Assembly (NCBI GenBank): GCA_934631025.1
Contig: CAKTXR010000061.1
Coordinates: forward strand, 1 to 15,457
Length of the DNA stretch: 15,457 nucleotides
Reading direction: 5' to 3'
Source: an uncultured Clostridia bacterium
GTDB taxonomy: Bacteria > Bacillota > Clostridia > Christensenellales > Aristaeellaceae
The notes under the pieces were generated by a model. It worked only from the letters and a program-made list of their open reading frames with translations. It did not search any database and was not told the origin of the DNA. Position 1 is the first letter of the stretch. Every line of letters starts with the position of its first letter. Below, in pieces: positions 7,228-14,604 of the stretch. The translations under genes and the position numbers were made by a program.

Positions 7228-7235
7228 TGTTTTTT

Positions 7236-7451
7236 GTGACGCATAATCCCTTTGAAAAGCCCGCTATGGACGTATATCCCGCCCACCCGACGCTCACGCC
7301 GCGCCGCGCAGACCGCAGAACGGCGGCCATGGAGGACGGCGCGGAGCCGCTGCCTGCGTCGCGCCATATGCAGACGCATTTCGACGCGCGGCCCTCGATC
7401 GCGCAGACGCTCGCCGTGCGCGCGGGCGACGCACAACAACTCGGCTGTTAA
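7236..7451 (+). CDS. Possible small protein, 71 aa, unrecognised
   Basis: An open frame from a GTG start, with GGAGG (7223-7227) exactly 8 nt upstream, better than most genes here. The product (starting MTHNPFEKPAMDVYPAHP) is hydrophilic, proline- and arginine-rich, with no membrane segment, signal peptide or motif I know, and one Cys as its last residue. Upstream in-frame codons reach an ATG at 7146, but that has no ribosome site. A short peptide or a decayed gene are both possible. It precedes the GH2 gene by 187 nt. The strong ribosome site supports it; the amino-acid composition argues neither way. Confidence 0.35.
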   Translation: MTHNPFEKPAMDVYPAHPTLTPRRADRRTAAMEDGAEPLPASRHMQTHFDARPSIAQTLAVRAGDAQQLGC

Positions 7452-7572
7452 CCGAGGTGTGCAGGTCCGCGCATTCCCCGAAAACCGGCTTAAACCGACG
7501 CTGATCGCAGAGGAAACAGTCGATAATCCTCCGGCGATCGGCCGTCTAACGAGCGGCTGAAGCGCCGCCATC

Positions 7573-7602
7573 TGGACAACGCCCGCCAAACGGCGTTACG
7601 AT
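7573..7602 (+). promoter_or_regulatory. Candidate promoter of the GH2 gene
   Basis: TGGACA (7573-7578, 5 of 6 to TTGACA), an 18-nt spacer and TACGAT (7597-7602, 4 of 6). It lies 36 nt before the ATG at 7639. Modest match; the gene could also be read from upstream. Confidence 0.35.
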
Positions 7603-7638
7603 AAACCCCGCAAACCCACGAATTTGGAGGAAACACCG

Positions 7639-9933
7639 ATGAAAACAACCCTGTCCGGAGACTGGAAGCTCTATTATCACCCCGAGGACGGCGCCATGCC
7701 CCAGACGCCCGCCGCCATGAAGCTGGCCGCCTGGCCGTCGATCGACGCGAAGGTGCCCGGCAACGTCGAGCTGGATCTGGTGCGCGCCGGCATTGAGGAC
7801 GACCCCTTCTATGCCGAAAACATCTATAACTTCCGCAAATACGAGTTTTATCAGTGGTGGTTCGAGCGCACGTTCATCGCGCCCGAGGAAATGTACGGCC
7901 GCAAATGCGTGCTGCGCTTCGGCGGGATCGACACCTACGCCGACGTGTTCCTCAACGAAAAGCTGATCGGCTCCTGCGACGATATGTTCATCGAGCAGGA
8001 ATTCGACGTGACGGACGCGCTCAACTACGGCGGCGAGAACACGCTGACCGTGCGCATCCGCTCCGCGCTGAACGCCGTGCGCGATAAGGACTACCCCGTC
8101 ATGCTCAGCGGCAACGACGGCTTCACCGAGTATGCGCTCATCCGCAAGGCCCCCTCGATGTTCGGCTGGGACATCATGCCCCGCCTGCTCTCCGCCGGAT
8201 TGTGGCGCGACGTGACGCTCGAGGCGCTGCCCGACGAGCGCTTCACGCAGGTGTACATCGCCACGCATCACATCGACGCGGACGGCAAGGCGCATCTGTC
8301 GCTCGCCCTCCGCTTCCACACCGACGACGTGTACATGGAGGGCTTCCGCATCCGCGTACACGGCGAGTGCGGCGACAGCGTTTTCGACAAGGAAATGCCC
8401 GCGCTGTTCACCGCCTGCGGCATGAACATCGACGTTCCGAACGCGAAGCTGTGGTGGCCGCGCCATTACGGCGAGCAGGCGCTCTACAATGTCACCGTGC
8501 AGCTCGTCCACAACGGCCATGTCGCCGACGAATACAAGACGCGCGTCGGCATCCGCACGCTGACCGTCGTCACCAAATGGGCGGCGAACGACGAGGGCGA
8601 GTTCCGCATCGAGTGCAACGGCGTAAAGATCCTCGCCAAGGGCAGCAACTGGGTGCCTATGGACGCGATGCACAGCCGCGACGCTTCCCGCGTGAAGGCC
8701 GCGCTCGATCTGTTCTATGACGCGGGCTGCAACATCGTGCGCTGCTGGGGCGGCAATGTGTACGAGGATCACCCCTTCTTCGATCTGTGCGACGAATACG
8801 GCATTATGGTCTGGCAGGATTTCGCCATGGCCTGCTCCACCTATCCGCCCACGCCCGAGTTCGAGGCGGCCATCGAGAAGGAAGCGACCGCCGTCGTGCG
8901 CAAGCTGCGCAACCACGCCTGCATACTGCTCTGGGCGGGCGACAACGAGGTGGACGAGGCCCTGAACGGCAGATTCCCCATCGAAGCCAATCGCTACAAC
9001 GCCATCACCCGCGATGTGCTGCCCCGCGTGGTGCGCGTGAATGATCCCTTCCGGCTCTATCTGCCTTCCTCGCCCTACATTCCCGAGGGCATCGCCCGCT
9101 ACGCCGTGCCCGAACAGCACAACTGGGGCGCGCGCGCCTACTTCAAGGACGATTTCTACAAGCACTCCACCGCGCACTTCATCAGCGAATGCGGCTATCA
9201 CGGCTGCCCCGCGCCGTCCTCGCTCAAGAAGTTCATTCCCGAGGACAAGCTCTATCCGCGCACGACAAACAGCGTCTGGATCACGCACGACACCGACTAT
9301 CTGCCCGCCGGCGAGCGCGGCTACAACCGCATCATGCTCATGACCGATCAGGTGGAGATCTTCTTCGGCGAGGTGCCCGAGGATCTGACGCTGTACAGCC
9401 ATCTGTCGCAGATCGTGCAGGCCGAGGCCAAGAAATTCTTCATCGAGCGCGCCCGCCTGAAGAAATGGCGGCGCACCGGCATCATCTGGTGGAATATGAT
9501 CGACGGCTGGCCGCAGATCTCCGACGCTGTGGTCGACTACTACTACACTAAGAAGCTGGCCTACAACTACATCAGGCGCGTTCAAAAGCCCATCTGCCTG
9601 ATGATGGACGAGCTTGAGGGCTGGAACCACAGCGTCGTGCTGGGCAATGACAGCTGCCTGACGAAGAACGTCAGCTGGCGCGTCGAGGACGGCGACACCG
9701 GCGAGGTGCTGCTCTCCGGCGAGACGCTCTCCCCCGCCAACGAAAACGTCGCTGTGGGCAGCCTGCGCGTGCTCTCCGGCGAACAGAAGCTGTTCATTCT
9801 GCGCTGGACGATCGACGGCGTGGAACACGCCAACCACTTCCTGAGCGGCTTCCCGCACTTTGACAAGGACAAGGTGCTGCACTATGTGGACGTCATTCAG
9901 GCGCTGCCCGAGCCGTTCGGCTGGGAGGACTGA
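7639..9933 (+). CDS. GH2 beta-mannosidase-type glycosidase
   Basis: A 764-aa family 2 glycoside hydrolase of the beta-mannosidase type, expected to release beta-mannosyl residues from non-reducing ends. The order is a jelly-roll sugar-binding domain (~1-180, GDWKLYYH start), an immunoglobulin-like sandwich (~190-320), and the TIM barrel from KGSNWVPMDAM. Diagnostic stretches are CWGGNVYEDHPFFDLCDEYG near 369-388, the acid/base E437 in WAGDNEVDEA (GDNE rather than the common GNNE), and the nucleophile E517 in ISECGYHG. No signal peptide: cytoplasmic. I use the ATG at 7639, since GGAGG (7626-7630) lies 8 nt upstream; a TTG at 7624 would overlap that ribosome site. The length is slightly short of ~820-aa relatives. 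The SIS gene follows after 18 nt in one operon. Related activities such as exo-beta-glucosaminidase cannot be excluded. Confidence 0.88.
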   Translation: MKTTLSGDWKLYYHPEDGAMPQTPAAMKLAAWPSIDAKVPGNVELDLVRAGIEDDPFYAENIYNFRKYEFYQWWFERTFIAPEEMYGRKCVLRFGGIDTYADVFLNEKLIGSCDDMFIEQEFDVTDALNYGGENTLTVRIRSALNAVRDKDYPVMLSGNDGFTEYALIRKAPSMFGWDIMPRLLSAGLWRDVTLEALPDERFTQVYIATHHIDADGKAHLSLALRFHTDDVYMEGFRIRVHGECGDSVFDKEMPALFTACGMNIDVPNAKLWWPRHYGEQALYNVTVQLVHNGHVADEYKTRVGIRTLTVVTKWAANDEGEFRIECNGVKILAKGSNWVPMDAMHSRDASRVKAALDLFYDAGCNIVRCWGGNVYEDHPFFDLCDEYGIMVWQDFAMACSTYPPTPEFEAAIEKEATAVVRKLRNHACILLWAGDNEVDEALNGRFPIEANRYNAITRDVLPRVVRVNDPFRLYLPSSPYIPEGIARYAVPEQHNWGARAYFKDDFYKHSTAHFISECGYHGCPAPSSLKKFIPEDKLYPRTTNSVWITHDTDYLPAGERGYNRIMLMTDQVEIFFGEVPEDLTLYSHLSQIVQAEAKKFFIERARLKKWRRTGIIWWNMIDGWPQISDAVVDYYYTKKLAYNYIRRVQKPICLMMDELEGWNHSVVLGNDSCLTKNVSWRVEDGDTGEVLLSGETLSPANENVAVGSLRVLSGEQKLFILRWTIDGVEHANHFLSGFPHFDKDKVLHYVDVIQALPEPFGWED

Positions 9934-9951
9934 CGAAGGAAGGATATACGC

Positions 9952-10518
9952 ATGACTGATCTCAAGGATACGACGTTCGAGCAGGTGGCGAACATACTGA
10001 TCGACTGCTTCAAAGCGGGCGGCAAGCTGCTGTTGTGCGGCAACGGCGGCTCGAGCGCCGACTGCGCGCACATCACCGGCGAGCTGGTGAAGGGCTTCTG
10101 CAAAAAGCGGCCGCTGCCCGAGACGCTGCAAAAGGCCATCGGCACGGACAATCTGCAAATGGGTCTGCCCGCCATCGACCTGACCGCCAACTGCGCGCTG
10201 ATTTCGGCGGTCAACAACGATCTGGGCGGCGAGCTGGTCTACGCGCAGCAGGTCATGGCCTACGGCCGCCCCGGCGACGTGCTGATCGGCATTTCGACCT
10301 CCGGCAACGCCAAGAACGTCGCCATGGCTGTGAAGGCGGCCAGGGCGCTCGGTCTGACCACAATCGGCATGACCGGCTGCGGCGGCGGTGCGCTGGAAAG
10401 CCTGTGCGACGTAACGCTCAAATCGCGCGAGAAGGAAACCTATCTCGTGCAGGAGGATCACCTGATGTTCTATCATCGGCTGTGCCTGCGCGTTGAGGAC
10501 GCGCTGTTCGCCGAATAA
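9952..10518 (+). CDS. SIS domain sugar-phosphate isomerase, GmhA-like
   Basis: A 188-aa single SIS domain related to sedoheptulose-7-phosphate isomerase (GmhA). Phosphate-binding elements are clear: CGNGGSSADCAH at 29-40 and ISTSGNAKNV at 114-123. GmhA's catalytic Glu and His have likely counterparts, E44 (ITGEL) and H170 (QEDH). Compared with E. coli GmhA there is a longer loop at about 50-70. It probably isomerises a phosphorylated ketose/aldose pair in the cytoplasm, but no other heptose or LPS gene is nearby, so a catabolic sugar phosphate from the glycosidase pathway is the better guess. AAGGAAGGA ends 7 nt before the ATG at 9952, and the GH2 stop is 18 nt upstream, so it is the last gene of the operon, before a strong terminator. 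Confidence 0.82.
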   Translation: MTDLKDTTFEQVANILIDCFKAGGKLLLCGNGGSSADCAHITGELVKGFCKKRPLPETLQKAIGTDNLQMGLPAIDLTANCALISAVNNDLGGELVYAQQVMAYGRPGDVLIGISTSGNAKNVAMAVKAARALGLTTIGMTGCGGGALESLCDVTLKSREKETYLVQEDHLMFYHRLCLRVEDALFAE

Positions 10519-10528
10519 TACGGCAAAA

Positions 10529-10573
10529 CCCGCGCTCCCGTTCAGAAATCGCGGACGGAAGCGCGGGCTTTTT
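10529..10573 (+). terminator. Rho-independent terminator of the mannosidase-SIS operon
   Basis: CCCGCGCT (10529-10536) pairs with AGCGCGGG (10560-10567), and after one mismatch CCGTTC pairs with GGACGG-type bases inside. A run of five T follows (10569-10573). It begins 10 nt after the SIS stop codon. Confidence 0.9.
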
Positions 10574-10658
10574 ATGCGATTTTGCGCATTGCGAACGGCG
10601 CGAAACATTCGGCTGTGCGCGCTCTCCGCAGCACTCATTCACACGGCGAAACCTGACC

Positions 10659-11077
10659 GGCGCTGATAAGCAGGCACTTTCCACGGCGTGTGCGAGCAGG
10701 CGCAGCCTTGCTCATTCATCCGGCATTGCAATGCGCGCTCATACTGAGCCAGCGCACATACGCCCCGCCGTCGCGCGGGCAGACGGAGAGACCCGTCCGG
10801 CGCTGATAAGCAGGCACTTTCCACGGCGTTCGCGAGCAGGCGCAGCCTTGCTCATTCATCCGGCATTGCAATGCGCGCTCACACTCAGCCAGCGCACATA
10901 CGCCCCGCAACACTCGGGCAGACGGAGAGACCCGTCCGGCGCTGATAAGCAGGCACTTTCCACGGCGTTCGCGAACAGGCGCAGCCTTGCTCATTCATCC
11001 GGCATTGCAATGCGCGCTCATACTGAGCCAGCGCACATACGCCCCGCCGTCACTCGGGCAGACGGAAAGACCTGACC
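10659..11077. repeat. Three tandem ~140-nt intergenic repeats
   Basis: Units at 10659-10798, 10799-10937 (one base shorter) and 10938-11077 are nearly identical, differing at a handful of sites such as gtgtgcg/gttcgcg and ccgtcgcgc/caacact. Each has a perfect 12-bp palindrome GCATTGCAATGC (10723-10734, 10863-10874, 11002-11013) and, just after it, a bulged hairpin (in unit 1, TGCGCGCTCA 10732-10741 with TGAGC-ca-GCGCA 10745-10756; one stem base is broken in unit 2). Open frames crossing it just reflect the repeat and have no ribosome sites. It lies between two convergent operons. Confidence 0.9.
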
Positions 11078-11103
11078 GGCTCCAATTTATGGCCGGTCAG
11101 GTC
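11069..11103. terminator. Perfect 12-bp stem hairpin at the end of the repeat array
   Basis: GACCTGACCGGC (11069-11080) pairs perfectly with GCCGGTCAGGTC (11092-11103) around an 11-nt loop. It includes the truncated fourth start of the repeat unit. On the minus strand it is followed by TCTTTCC, so it could be a weak terminator for the DUF4317 operon. Confidence 0.5.
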
Positions 11104-11172
11104 GGGCTGTATAGCGATCATACCAACTTGCTCTATCGTCCAGACTCGAGCCGCCCCCAAGCGGCGCGGAGT

Positions 11173-11256
11173 CGGGTTGCGTGCGCGAAGCGGAGAGGAA
11201 GCGGCACAGCCGCCGGGTTGCGTGCGCGAAGCGGTGTGGCCGCGGGCACTGCCCGC
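11173..11256. repeat. Two tandem ~41-nt units, each ending in a hairpin
   Basis: Two units share an identical 21-nt start (11173-11193 and 11214-11234). Each ends in a hairpin: GCGGC-aca-GCCGC (11201-11213) in the first, GCGGGC-act-GCCCGC (11242-11256) in the second. The stems differ in sequence but both stay paired. The second abuts the DUF4317 stop codon. No T-run follows. Confidence 0.65.
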
Positions 11257-12411
11257 TTAGAAGGGGCAGGTTTGGCCGTCCTGGGCGCTGATGTTGATGT
11301 TTACGCCGTTGACCTCGACGCCCTCTTCCGCGCGGACGAGGATGTAGCGCACGCCGTCGATGATGCGCGTCTCGACCAGATCGGCGCGCTCAGGATCGAC
11401 GCTGATGACCACGTCCGGCGTTTTGACGCTGAACTTTTTCGGCTCGACGATGTTCACGGGACTCAAGTCGACGCCCGCGCCGATCTTTTCGTCGTACTGC
11501 GCCGTGAACGCGTCCACCTTGTCGCTCGATACGCCGCAGTCGACCAGCATATTGCGCATTTCGTTGCGCGTCACCTTCAGCGGCTCGGCTTCCTTGTCGG
11601 CCTGCTGCTCGCGAATCTTCTCGCTGAGCTGCTCGTGAACCGCCTGCACCAAGTCGAGAGAGCACTCCTCGCCCAGCGAATCCTCGAGGATCTCGCGGAA
11701 GGTCTCCTTCTGCTCGGCGGCGGGAATCGGCTTTTCGGCATTGAACAGCGCGCCGGTCATGTCGTCGTAGGTCTTGGCCGGATCGCGCAGATAAAGCAGC
11801 GCGTTGTAGATGTTGGTCTTGCGCTCGTCGAACGTCGGGAACATGAAGCCCGTCTCCGGCATATTGACGATGTAGTCCAGCGCGCGGGTGTGGAACTCGT
11901 TCTCGCTGGCGCAATAGCGCAGCGCCGGCTTGCTCAGACGCACCGGACAGATCGAGCAGATCAGATAATGGAACACGTCCGCGCCCGAATCGGACGGCTG
12001 ATCGTCCAGCGTGAAGGCCGGCACGTCGTACGCGTCGTGCATGAGCAGGATCAGATAGTTGTCCTCGAATTTGAACGTCTCGATGATATGGCTGAAGAAT
12101 TCCTCCACCGCCTCGTCGTCGGTCAGCGCCGAATCGCGCAGCTTCATCAGCAGCGCGTGCTCCGCGCCCTCCCGCACCTGCTCGGTCGTAAAGGACATAT
12201 CCACGAGGTTCTTGTCCGGTATGCCGGAGAGCGTCTTTTTGAAGATCGACAGATACTTGTCGGCCTCCTCCTCCGGCATGGCCAGCGGCGAGGCGGCGAA
12301 CTCGGAGATGATCTCGCCGTCCTGATTGACATAGCAGCCGCGGATCACCGTCACATTGCTGCGCTCGGGATTAAAGCGCTTGCGAATTTCGGCAATTTCC
12401 TTTCTGGTCAT
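11257..12411 (-). CDS. DUF4317 family protein
   Basis: A 384-aa soluble protein of the DUF4317 family, found mainly in Clostridia and of unknown function. The typical N-terminus is clear (KEIAEIRKRFNPERSNVTVI, then RGCYVN). The central region is mixed helix and strand, and residues ~255-310 are acidic and helical (QEDL-rich, with QLSEKIREQQADKEAEPLKV). No signal peptide or membrane segment is seen. The family's usual length is about 380-430 aa, so this copy is complete. AAAGGAG lies 6-7 nt upstream of the ATG at 12411 on the minus strand. It is the last gene of a likely four-gene operon, 60 nt after the two-helix protein, with a hairpin in that gap, and its stop touches the repeat hairpin at 11242-11256. 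Confidence 0.85.
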   Translation of the reverse strand: MTRKEIAEIRKRFNPERSNVTVIRGCYVNQDGEIISEFAASPLAMPEEEADKYLSIFKKTLSGIPDKNLVDMSFTTEQVREGAEHALLMKLRDSALTDDEAVEEFFSHIIETFKFEDNYLILLMHDAYDVPAFTLDDQPSDSGADVFHYLICSICPVRLSKPALRYCASENEFHTRALDYIVNMPETGFMFPTFDERKTNIYNALLYLRDPAKTYDDMTGALFNAEKPIPAAEQKETFREILEDSLGEECSLDLVQAVHEQLSEKIREQQADKEAEPLKVTRNEMRNMLVDCGVSSDKVDAFTAQYDEKIGAGVDLSPVNIVEPKKFSVKTPDVVISVDPERADLVETRIIDGVRYILVRAEEGVEVNGVNINISAQDGQTCPF

Positions 12412-12438
12412 GATAAACTCCTTTTAATGAATGATCAT

Positions 12439-12463
12439 CCCCTCGCCCGCCAGAGGCAAGGGG
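12439..12463 (-). other. Intergenic hairpin between the 147-aa gene and DUF4317
   Basis: On the minus strand CCCCTTGCC pairs with GGCGAGGGG (9 bp, one G-T wobble) around a 7-nt loop. No T-run follows, so it is unlikely to be a full terminator; RNA processing, stability or partial attenuation within the operon are possible. Confidence 0.45.
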
Positions 12464-12471
12464 ACGTTCGG

Positions 12472-12915
12472 TCAGCGCGCCGATTCCATTTCGAGAATAA
12501 CGCGCGATTTGTCCAGCCACGCGACGCGATAGTGCGCGCCGCTGTGCCACATGGCGTGCGCGTCCTCCTTCGTCGCGGCGGCCGTGAGCGAATGCAGACT
12601 GCCGTCCGCTTCGTCCTCAAAGATCAGCGTCCAGTGCATCATGCCGCGATGGCTGTGAATCGCCACGGCGAACTCGCGGCTCACATCCACAAGGCGCATC
12701 GTCCTCTCGCAGCGGCGGCCCTGAGAGCGGTCGCCGATGATCTCAATCACGCGCACAATATAGGGCACCGACATCACCAGCACGATCGCCGGCAGCGCCC
12801 AGATCAGCCGGCTCTCTATAAAGCGATCCATCAGCAGCGTCGCCGCCAGGCTGAAGAGCAGCACCTGCCAGGTCAGCGTCACATACGTCCTGATCGGAAA
12901 AACACGTCTGTCCAT
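12472..12915 (-). CDS. Small membrane protein, two TM helices, unknown function
   Basis: A 147-aa protein that I do not recognise. Two adjacent hydrophobic helices (about residues 13-30 and 38-55) are followed by a ~90-residue soluble tail with a beta-like pattern ending DKSRVILEMESAR. The ATG at 12915 has GAGG 6 nt upstream. A GTG at 12927 would overlap the SGNH stop but lacks a ribosome site. The gene begins 8 nt after the SGNH esterase and is clearly in the same operon. The tail faces either side of the membrane; without homologues I do not assign a function. Confidence 0.7.
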   Translation of the reverse strand: MDRRVFPIRTYVTLTWQVLLFSLAATLLMDRFIESRLIWALPAIVLVMSVPYIVRVIEIIGDRSQGRRCERTMRLVDVSREFAVAIHSHRGMMHWTLIFEDEADGSLHSLTAAATKEDAHAMWHSGAHYRVAWLDKSRVILEMESAR

Positions 12916-12923
12916 AGCGCTCC

Positions 12924-13658
12924 TCACTCAAACAGCCTGTCGAGAATCGCCTCGACAAACAGCTCGTGCATCTCGGGAATCGGATGGTTGATGTCGTTGG
13001 CCAGCATCGCCGTGGTGTCCACGCCGCATCTGTCCATCGCCTGCCACTTCGCATACGCGTCGGCCACGGGCATATGGCGCGCCTGCGCTTCCGCCTTCGC
13101 CGCCTCCACATAGCGCGTGAGGATCCCGTCGTTCTGCGTGTGCGTACACTTCTTGGCGATGGCGCGCAGCTCCTCGTTGTGAATGCTCGCCGGCACATAG
13201 GCGCACATCCGGTTGGGCGTTAAGAGCATGCACTCCGCGCCCGCGGCCAGCACCCTGTCGAATATCGCCGCCATGTTGGCCGCGTACGCCTTCAGGCCGC
13301 CCTCCACGTCGTCGCTGCCGGAATCGTTCAGGCCGAAATTCACGATCACCAGATCGGGGTTCAGGCTCAGCACGTCCCGATCGAGCCGCGCAAGTCCCCC
13401 CTTGGCGCTGTCGCCCGATATGCCCGCATCCATCACGCAGGGCGCGGCCGCCGGATAGAGCGCGTTGAGCTTTTTCTGGAGCCGCGCGGCATAGCCCTCG
13501 TGCGGGCGGAACGTCGTCTCCCAGCGCCCGTCGGGCAGCGTGGTCATCTCAAAGCAGCCGTGCGTCACGCTGTCGCCCAGACAGACGATCACAGCGGGAC
13601 GCCAGGCCCTGAAATCACGGCAGCGGCCGGCCAGCTTCTCGGTTACCTTCATCATCAT
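12924..13658 (-). CDS. SGNH/GDSL-family hydrolase (probable esterase)
   Basis: A 244-aa SGNH hydrolase with all blocks visible: nucleophile S30 in LGDSVTHG, the block II glycine in DAGISGDS (77-84), N111 in NFGLND, and D222/H225 in DINHP. Members remove acyl groups, often acetyl, from carbohydrates, lipids or peptides. No signal peptide is present, so it acts inside the cell or is not secreted by the Sec route. Three consecutive ATGs (13658, 13655, 13652) follow AAGGGAAGGA; the second or third has the better spacing, so the start is uncertain by two residues. It lies 41 nt after the CmpB-like gene and 8 nt before the two-helix protein. A role in deacetylating oligosaccharides for the glycosidase cluster is conceivable, but the strands and operons differ. 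Confidence 0.85.
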   Translation of the reverse strand: MMMKVTEKLAGRCRDFRAWRPAVIVCLGDSVTHGCFEMTTLPDGRWETTFRPHEGYAARLQKKLNALYPAAAPCVMDAGISGDSAKGGLARLDRDVLSLNPDLVIVNFGLNDSGSDDVEGGLKAYAANMAAIFDRVLAAGAECMLLTPNRMCAYVPASIHNEELRAIAKKCTHTQNDGILTRYVEAAKAEAQARHMPVADAYAKWQAMDRCGVDTTAMLANDINHPIPEMHELFVEAILDRLFE

Positions 13659-13699
13659 ATTTCCTTCCCTTCAAGGCAGAATGAACGCTGTATCACATA

Positions 13700-14509
13700 T
13701 CAGGAGCGGCGCGCTTCCTGCCACTCGTGAATCTTGTCGAGCGCTTCCTTGTACTTTTTAGACAGCGCCGTGGGGTTGCGCCTGAGCAGGCTGCGCTTGG
13801 CCGTATCAAAGCGCTCGGCCAGCATATCGCCCATCATGCGCTGCTTGTCGCGCAGGCTGTTCATTTCGTCGGTCAGCTGAGCCAGACGCTGATCCTTGGC
13901 CTCCTTCGCCGCCGCTTCAAGCCCCTCAATGCGCTTTTGCAGCCTGCGCACCTCCTCGCGCATACCGTCCACGCGCGCGAGCAGCTTTTTAAGGTCGATG
14001 GCCGTCGTCACGGCGTGCGTCAGATCGACGGTAAAGATCACCGTAATGACGAACACGATGATCTGGCGAATCTGCGGATCGATCATGCCGATCAGCTTCT
14101 CGACCGGCTGATTCAGATAGTAGACCAGCAGCACGCTCATAACGCCCCACGCCAGCGAGGAGGTCAGGCAGATGTGCCCCTGAAAGTTGAAGCGCTTGTG
14201 GCTGTAGTCCCAGTAGCGCACCTTAAAGAGCGCCTCCATGACCACGCCGGTGACATATTCGAGCAGCGTCGCCGCCGCCATGCCGGCCAGACCGACCAGC
14301 CACCAGTGCGCGCGGAAGGGCAGCGTCGATACGAGGATCGTCAGCGCGCCGAAGCCGTAGATCGGCAGCACCGGCCCGAACAGAAAGCCGCGGTTGACAA
14401 AATGATGCTTACAGAACACGGAGACGAACGTCGTCTCAAAGCACCATCCGATAAAGCAGTAGATGTAGAACAAAAGCACCCAATCGCCAAGGCTGTAGGC
14501 CAGCGCCAT
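13700..14509 (-). CDS. CmpB-type (PF06541-like) membrane protein with coiled-coil tail
   Basis: A 269-aa protein resembling the 'putative ABC transporter type IV / CmpB' family common in Clostridia. The N-terminal two thirds has about five hydrophobic helices, with the family motifs FIGWCFET (19-26) and NRGFLFGPVLPIYGFG (38-53). The last ~95 residues (~173-269) are charged and strongly helical, a likely coiled coil (RVDGMREEVRRLQKRIEGLE and onward). The family name implies transport, but no ATPase is adjacent and the function is unproven. GGGGAG lies 10 nt before the ATG at 14509, and a near-perfect promoter sits at 14582-14554. It is the first gene of the operon running to 11257. Confidence 0.8.
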   Translation of the reverse strand: MALAYSLGDWVLLFYIYCFIGWCFETTFVSVFCKHHFVNRGFLFGPVLPIYGFGALTILVSTLPFRAHWWLVGLAGMAAATLLEYVTGVVMEALFKVRYWDYSHKRFNFQGHICLTSSLAWGVMSVLLVYYLNQPVEKLIGMIDPQIRQIIVFVITVIFTVDLTHAVTTAIDLKKLLARVDGMREEVRRLQKRIEGLEAAAKEAKDQRLAQLTDEMNSLRDKQRMMGDMLAERFDTAKRSLLRRNPTALSKKYKEALDKIHEWQEARRS

Positions 14510-14553
14510 GGTTTTTCAGCTCCCCTTCCCAATGAACTGTTTTTCACTGTCTT

Positions 14554-14582
14554 ATTGTACCATCGCGCCCGCGCTTTGTCAA
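14554..14582 (-). promoter_or_regulatory. Strong sigma-70 promoter of the CmpB-SGNH-DUF4317 operon
   Basis: On the minus strand TTGACA (14582-14577, perfect), a 17-nt spacer and TACAAT (14559-14554, one base off). It lies 44 nt before the CmpB start. It is the best promoter in the window. Confidence 0.85.
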
Positions 14583-14604
14583 ACACTGCTTTTTTTCAGC
14601 GATG

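Larger units (their letters stand above)
6873..7235. other. Non-coding gap after the DUF5107 gene
   Basis: No convincing gene. It holds a CCGCGCGCGCGG palindrome (6881-6892), a small hairpin CGGCT-ttc-AGCCG (6935-6947), a hairpin GAAAAG-ccg-CTTTTC (6997-7011), the cre-like site, a 9-bp inverted repeat CTCTGTTTC/GAAACAGGG (7036-7044 with 7072-7080), a DnaA box and the leader described separately. An 88-codon frame from 6910 has no ribosome site and a low-complexity basic composition, so I leave it out. No classic T-run terminator follows the DUF5107 gene, so read-through to the mannosidase is possible. Confidence 0.6.

Noticed and set aside
7546..10638. A 1030-codon open frame on the minus strand opposite the mannosidase and SIS genes
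   Set aside because: It is the antisense shadow of GC-rich, codon-biased genes on the plus strand. It lacks a ribosome site and its His/Val/Ala-rich product has no domain.
10659..11077. The tandem repeats as a CRISPR array
   Set aside because: Whole 140-nt units are near-identical with no variable spacers, and no cas gene is present.
10987..13113. A 708-codon plus-strand open frame across the repeats and the DUF4317 gene
   Set aside because: It starts inside a repeat and runs antisense to three minus-strand genes with good starts; composition is random-like.
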